Of a DNA stretch of 64,000 nt, positions 58,661 through 64,000 are shown in pieces. The position numbers and the translations under genes are program-made. Each line of letters begins with the position of its first letter. Position 1 is the first letter of the stretch. Below the pieces are notes generated by a model. It did no database searches. It was given only the letters and a program-made list of their open reading frames with translations, and was not told the DNA's origin. The stretch is from Hanleya hanleyi (lineage: Eukaryota > Mollusca > Polyplacophora > Lepidopleurida > Hanleyidae): positions 62,001-126,000 of the forward strand of contig JAVTVY010037000.1 of the NCBI GenBank assembly GCA_036873755.1, given 5' to 3'.

Positions 58661-59694
58661 GCTTACTCATCAAGGCTTGACGTGACATAAATCAGGCAGG
58701 TCAGCGGTACAGGCTATGAGAACTGGGAACTAGACTAGACTACTCACTGATTCACCGATTCACTGATCAGCTGCCTAACAGCTATCACACATGCCCTCTT
58801 GGCTTGCAGCGATAAAGTACCTAACTCCCGATCAGCCGTTTATACTTCTCACAAACTCTCCTCAAAGTGCAATCAGAGCTGGCTATCTAAACTGGATACA
58901 ATAACGCCACAGTAACTCACATGAAACGAAAAACAAAACACTGGAATTACCGTTAACATCACATCCCATGTGCACATGTATAATAGTGCATTGAGACTGT
59001 TAGGCGATTTGTCTACAGGCGATGGCCACTCCCGTCTAATTATCTAGTTAACACGGGGCCACACACAGCCAATGTTAAACAGTCCACAATTAAGGGATAA
59101 ACCACTGTTCATATGTTCCAAAGTACCGAGTGCAACTGTTGATTGCCAGGTTACACGAGTTCACTCTGGCCTGTGTAATGGGAAATGATATGCAACTCGC
59201 ATGCCTGGACCACTAAGTTGTCTGCGTCTAATGTTAACTGAGATGACATCCACACTTATGTATACATAGCCCCAAGGCGAGATGAAAACAAAGTAGTTCC
59301 TCCTTCCTATGATACTATGATAAAAGGACTAATTGTGCGATGGAATATATGAACCAACTCCTGTTTCGCCATACTGCATGCCACTATGAACCCAGTAGCT
59401 CCCGCCATGAGGTACAGGAAGTCCCGATGAACTATACCATTTCAGTACTGAAGGGGACAGGGCTCCCACACATGATATACACCAGCCCAGGCTACTGTAG
59501 CACAGGGGGACATTCCAAGCTGACATCTATTAAATGAAATGACACCCCAACAAGTCAAGTTATGATGTCTGGAGCTGTGCCAGCGAACATTCAACTGGTG
59601 TCTGCCTGGACCGCATGGCTGGTTCCTCCAGTTGTAGTCACCCACAGGGGTTGTGCAGTCCTATTGACCGACAATATATATATATATATACACA
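58661..59694. other. Repeat-poor stretch upstream of the inferred first exon
   Basis: Less AT-rich and free of the repeat families listed here. Short frames are open on both strands at 59329-59645, but no conserved protein was recognised. It might hold 5' exons or regulatory DNA. Confidence 0.3.
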
Positions 59695-59699
59695 CACCT

Positions 59700-59890
59700 G
59701 AGGTAAACTCTCTAATAATTCAACCACCCTAATAAATTCAATCACCTCCAATCTAATTTCAGTCACTCTAATAAATTTGATCACCTATCAAATGAAGGAG
59801 AACGAACCAGCAGGAGTAAAATAGGTCCTGTTTTTAACAGGTCATCAAATTCTTGTTTTGATAAATTTGATCACCTAATATGAGTGAGAA
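59700..59890. mobile_element. AATTCCCC-type MITE fragments
   Basis: CTCTAATAATTCAACC, CTAATAAATTCAATCACC and TTGATAAATTTGATCACC are the terminal vocabulary of the family. The internal structure is scrambled. Confidence 0.45.
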
Positions 59891-61363
59891 AATGCACTTT
59901 CTATAAATTATCATAGAGGTTATCCAGGAGTTCTGTTTACTGACCCTCCCCCCCCCCCAAACCACCCCCTTAGTCATAGTAGTTAACCAATCCTAGCCCT
60001 TAGACGCAGTTACAATTTTATCGTCTTTGCAAATTTTTAAAGTAATGTTGTTCAATTACAGTGGAAAGGAAGAAGTGAAATTAGGATGGGACTAATCATG
60101 AACTATGTATTGTAGTATTTGAGAATGTTAATTCTGGTTTGATTGTCGCAAAGACACGTCATCATCATCGGTAGAACTCAATTTGCGACAGTAAAACCCG
60201 CATTAATGCTTATACATCACAGTTACTCCCTAGTTTTATACTGCTTTAATTCACCCACACAACCGTTGGCTTCACAGTGCAGGTATAGACAACAGCAGAA
60301 CCAGTTGATGTTTTCAGCTGATAATCAAAAATCCATTAAATACTTTGTAACTTAACACAGTTAAATGTAATATTAAAACATTTAAAGGCCATGAACACAA
60401 TTATGCTAATTTCATGCATAAAATTAGACTATGCAAAAACTTTGTAATTGGAGATAAATTATAGTCATCCCAATTAAATGCTGGTACTTGTTCTTATTAT
60501 CTTCATTATCAGTTACAAATGTAATGCCAACAGAACCCAGCATTTTCCCATTATCTTTATTTTAACGTCAAAATAATCGTCTAATCATCTTTTAAAGGAG
60601 TACCATAAATAACACCGACACTTATAACATGGTTTTCAAACCCCTATTTTCTCATGCCTGAGTGACTGTGTTTTTCAGTAGGATGCTTCATCAACACTGA
60701 TCCAAGGCCACAATATTGTTGTTTAACTGCCATACAAGAACAGAAATAAACTGCTTTTGTTCACTCGTCCCAAATTAACATTGAATACAAGCCCATCTAA
60801 TACGGCTCGTCATGATACATGCAATTGGGCAAGAACAACAAAAAAACAAAGTGTTCATAAAAATACACTTGTACATGTACATTGCAGCCTTCAGTGTACA
60901 GTTAGGACCAACCGTCACAGTTCAGTATATCTGATATTACCACGATCGAATGCACTTTTAATGATACATTGATAGTAGGAATAGGACACCAATACCTATT
61001 CGCATCTCTGAAAAAAACACTGATGAGTTTACATTCAGAGTTTTGCATGAATTAATTTATTTTAAAAAAAAAACCCTCAAACGCGCAAGTTTTACTACTT
61101 TCCTGGTGTATTCTCTTTGAAAACAGTAACATGAAAATGTGTGTCAAATAATAAAACTTCATTTCAGGATCGTACTTTTAGAAAATTTGTTAAATTAATA
61201 ATCTCACAGTTCGGCAGAAAAATTGATTTTGCGAATAACTTCTTCAAAACAATTTTGCCGATGATGAAATTCTTAAAAACATAGTTTGGTCAGTACAATG
61301 TAGGTGCAAGCATTCCATGTGGGAAAATGGAAATAAAAATAGAAATTTTGCCAGAATTACATG
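59891..61363. other. No recognised element in this part
   Basis: AT-rich DNA with a C run at 59948-59959. No supported exon or repeat. Confidence 0.35.
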
Positions 61364-61450
61364 TATAGAGAGAGAGAATTAAGGTTTAATGTCACGTTCA
61401 GCAATATTTCAGCTATATGGCGATGATCAAACAAAATTCTAAGTATGCAT
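61364..61450 (-). mobile_element. LINE 3' terminus, severely truncated
   Basis: AGAGAGAGAATTAAGGTTTA, ACGTTCAGCAATATTTCAGC and GATCAAACAAAATTCTAAGT are the last 85 bases of the LINE at 26836. Confidence 0.6.
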
Positions 61451-61632
61451 ATTATAAAATTCTAACTATCTTAGGATTTGAAGCAGCAATATATGGAAAT
61501 TTTTTCGCCAAAAAGATTTATTTCACTAATGGAATTACGAAAAATTCGTTAAAAAACACTTGTATGGGAAGGTATGGGTTGACCCTAACCTGGCGTAGTG
61601 CTGCCATTTATGTCTCCCAGTACATGTATATA

Positions 61633-61856
61633 TGGTAATACCTCTAATAATTCAATCCTCCTATCAAAATTTGATCAGCCACATTTCAATCAGTGGTTCT
61701 AATAAATTTGATCACCCTCTAAAATCATTGAAGTAACGAAGGAATAATGAATGATTTTGAACCATTTAGTCAACTGTCCCGATAAATTAGAGCACCCCCA
61801 GATTTTATGGCGGGAAATTTCACTTCCTGTGATTGAATTATTGGAACAATTCCTGT
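61633..61856. mobile_element. AATTCCCC-type MITE
   Basis: TGGTAATACCTCTAATAATT at the left and GATTGAATTATTGGAACAAT at the right are inverted ends. The interior has GGCGGGAAATTTCACTTCC and GAACCATTTAGTCAACTG in inverse order to the 3046 copy. Confidence 0.65.
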
Positions 61857-61959
61857 AGCTGTAATATATATATATATTTTTTTTCCCTCCCCAACTTCAG
61901 CATTATAATGAGGGACAAGTATACAGTTCATTTCAGCAACTAATAGAATACAGCTGTCA

Positions 61960-63045
61960 GAATACTACTGAAGAACTAATAGAATACAGCTGTCAGATAC
62001 TACTGAAGAACTAATAGAATACAGCTGTCAGATACTACTGAAGAACTAATAGAATACAGCTGTCAGGATACTACTGAAGAACTAATGGAATATGGCTGTC
62101 AGAATACTACTGAAGAACTAATAGAATACGGCTGTCAGAATACTACTGAAGAACTAAAAGAATACATATGGCAGAATACTACTGAAGAACTATATGTAAT
62201 AGAATATAGCTGTCAGAATACAACTGAAGAACTAATAGAATACGGCTGTCAGAATACTACTGTAGAACTATACTACTGTAGAACTAATAGAATACGGCTA
62301 TCAGAATATTACTGTAGAACTAATAGAATACGACTGTCAGAATACTACTGTAGAACTAATAGAATACGGCTATCAGAATACTACTGTAGAACTAATAGAA
62401 TATGGCTGTCAGAATACTACTGAAGAACTAATAGAATACGGCTGTCAGAATACTACTGTAGAACTAATAGAATATGGCTGTCAGAATACTACTGAAGAAC
62501 TAATAGGATACGGCTGTCAGAATACTACTGAAGAACTAATAGGATACGGCTGTCAGAATACTACTGAAGAACTAATAGAATACGGCTGTCAGAATACTAC
62601 TGAAGAACTAATAGAATAAAGCTGTCAGAATACGTACTGTAGAACTAATAGAATACAGCTATCAGAATACTACTGTAGAACTAATAGAATACAGCTATCA
62701 GAATACTAAGTGTAGAACTAATAGAATACAGCTGTCAGAATACTTCTATAGAACTAATAGAATACAGCTGTCCGAATACTACTGAAGAACTAATAGAATA
62801 CAGCTGTCAGAATATTACTGAAGAACTAATAGAATACAGCTGTCACTGTCAGAATACTACTGAAGAACTGATAGAATACAGGTGTGAGAATACTACTGTA
62901 GAACTGATAGAATACAGCTGTCAGAATACTACTGAAGAACTAAAAGAATACAGGTGTCAGAATACTACTGAAGAACTAATAGAATACAGCTGTCAGGATA
63001 CTACTAAAAACTAATTCAGAATACTACTGAAGAACTAATAGAAAC
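61960..63045. repeat. 36-bp minisatellite, about 30 copies
   Basis: Unit: AATACTACTGAAGAACTAAT plus AGAATACAGCTGTCAG, with CAG/CGG and GAAG/GTAG variants in blocks. The period is divisible by three, so a frame reading EL-IEYGCQNTT-E is open for 112 codons. No supporting gene structure was seen. Confidence 0.93.
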
Positions 63046-63304
63046 AAATCTGTATTTTCTGACTCCATCAAGCATGTAAAATTAATAGGAGGGAGAAGTT
63101 GTCACCTCCCAAACTGACCATGTTAGACTGACCCCGTATTAGTGGCAGTAAACCAAACAATGATAGACCATGATACACCCCGTTAGCCTGTCTAAATGCT
63201 CCCTCCTCATTTGCAAATTGTCCGGTAACGAGTGAGTGAGTCAGTCCATCCGAATCCATTCGTCAGCAAAATAAGGAGAACCGTTGACATTAGAACCTTG
63301 ATTT

Positions 63305-63560
63305 TTGGCACGAAGGTGCATTAGGGGACTGTTACCAAAAATTTCTGAGCTGACCTACTTTTGATGAAATTTTTTGGTAATTTTTGATGAAAATCACTGG
63401 TAATGCTGACTTGGGCTGTGCCCATCTTAATATAGGCAGGATTTCAACTGGGGGGAGGGGGGATTTCAACTGGAGGGTGGGGGGGGGGAGGGGTGATTTC
63501 CAAGAGTCATAATGCCTACCCTACTTCGTAGGTCCTGGGACGTTAGTCACACTGCCATGT
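63305..63560. repeat. Inverted copy of the 48.3-kb repeat
   Basis: GGTGCATTAGGGGACTGTT, GACCTACTTTTGATGAAA, GGGCTGTGCCCATCTTAATA and CCCTACTTCGTAGGTCC are the reverse of blocks in 48297-48725. A G-rich insertion (63447-63496) includes a duplicated GGATTTCAACTGG. Confidence 0.7.
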
Positions 63561-63689
63561 ATCATATATTAAGAACTAATTTACAATCATTTACTTGCAA
63601 TCTAGAATTCCAGTTCAACTTGACTGAGTAAAATTGTTTCCCAATATAAACCAAGACTTCACAAAGTACACCAGCAGCAAACACGGCTG

Positions 63690-64000
63690 TTGTTATAGCC
63701 ATTTCCGGAGAAATCCGGGAAATTAAACGCAAGATTCAAATGGACTTGACAGTTATGAGTTACCATCTCCCGATTTTGGTGAAACATGCGCATTGGAACA
63801 GTGAGTCTGTGTTGAAACTCAAAGTATACACACCTTAAGCTTGACTCAAGCATTGGAAAGTGCATACACAGTTTGAAATATGTGTTAAGGCAGTGTGACG
63901 TCACTGGACCTAAATATGATTGCAACAGACCACCATAGAATACCATGCTTTATTTGCAGTTTACTCTGTGTAATAAAATCGTAAAAATTACAATAAATAT
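63690..64000. repeat. Dispersed repeat, copy 2, with CRE palindrome
   Basis: The partner of 9448-9740. It includes TGACGTCA at about 63897, an exact CRE site, which is mutated in the other copy. It runs off the window end. Confidence 0.7.

Noticed and set aside
59329..59645. Open frames on both strands near the gene's 5' side
   Set aside because: No recognised protein and no convincing splice sites in phase with exon 1 or 2; kept only as a note on a repeat-poor stretch.
62085..62423. 112-codon frame in the 36-bp array
   Set aside because: Repeat-derived open frame without flanking gene structure.

Overview
The window looks like animal, most probably bivalve mollusc, nuclear DNA. It is AT-rich, has no bacterial gene layout, and carries one intron-rich gene buried in mobile DNA. 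The bivalve guess rests on pearl-like elements (tandem core plus GGAC/ACGG tetranucleotide tract plus terminal hairpin), SINEs with GTGA tails, and MITE types typical of marine molluscs. Genus and species cannot be told from the sequence.

The only gene I can support is a minus-strand supervillin (SVIL; gelsolin/villin superfamily) homologue. Sixteen coding exons can be chained from about 58.4 kb down to 0.92 kb. Every junction is GT-AG and every codon phase agrees, giving 2,920 coding bases (973 codons plus one base). The 3' part (last gelsolin-like repeats and villin headpiece) lies beyond position 1 and is not in the window. The 5'-most exon (58.36-58.43 kb) is an inference; the other fifteen are recognised from conserved family sequence or from phase plus splice sites. 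Exon 2 encodes a striking array of [GS]-I-L-[KR] motifs (SILK-type PP1 docking motifs) spaced about 17 residues apart.

The introns are nests of mobile elements. Seven different pearl-like / Helentron-associated (HINE-like) families are present. Each has a tandem core, usually a GGAC-rich tract, and a GC-rich 3' hairpin whose outer arm also forms a terminal inverted repeat with the 5' end in most families. They lie at 4.3-5.3, 8.6-9.4, 13.1-14.9, 16.2-17.1, 17.4-18.5, 34.4-35.6, 36.3-37.8, 41.3-42.6, 44.1-45.8 and 55.3-56.8 kb. All are on the + strand, antisense to supervillin. LINE 3' ends and SINEs mostly lie on the minus strand.

A 9.08-kb hAT-type insertion (11,954-21,036), with a broken BED-finger transposase and three pearl-like elements inside it, splits a minisatellite in one intron. 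Other DNA elements include hAT MITEs with 5-6-bp target duplications, a TTAA element, a Harbinger-like MITE, pogo-like MITEs, three foldback palindromes, and a three-layer nest at 40.6-43.75 kb. Long minisatellites occur at 1.4, 11.6/21.0, 51.2 (perfect 33-bp units), 51.8 and 62 kb (36-bp units). No rRNA, tRNA gene or CRISPR array was seen.
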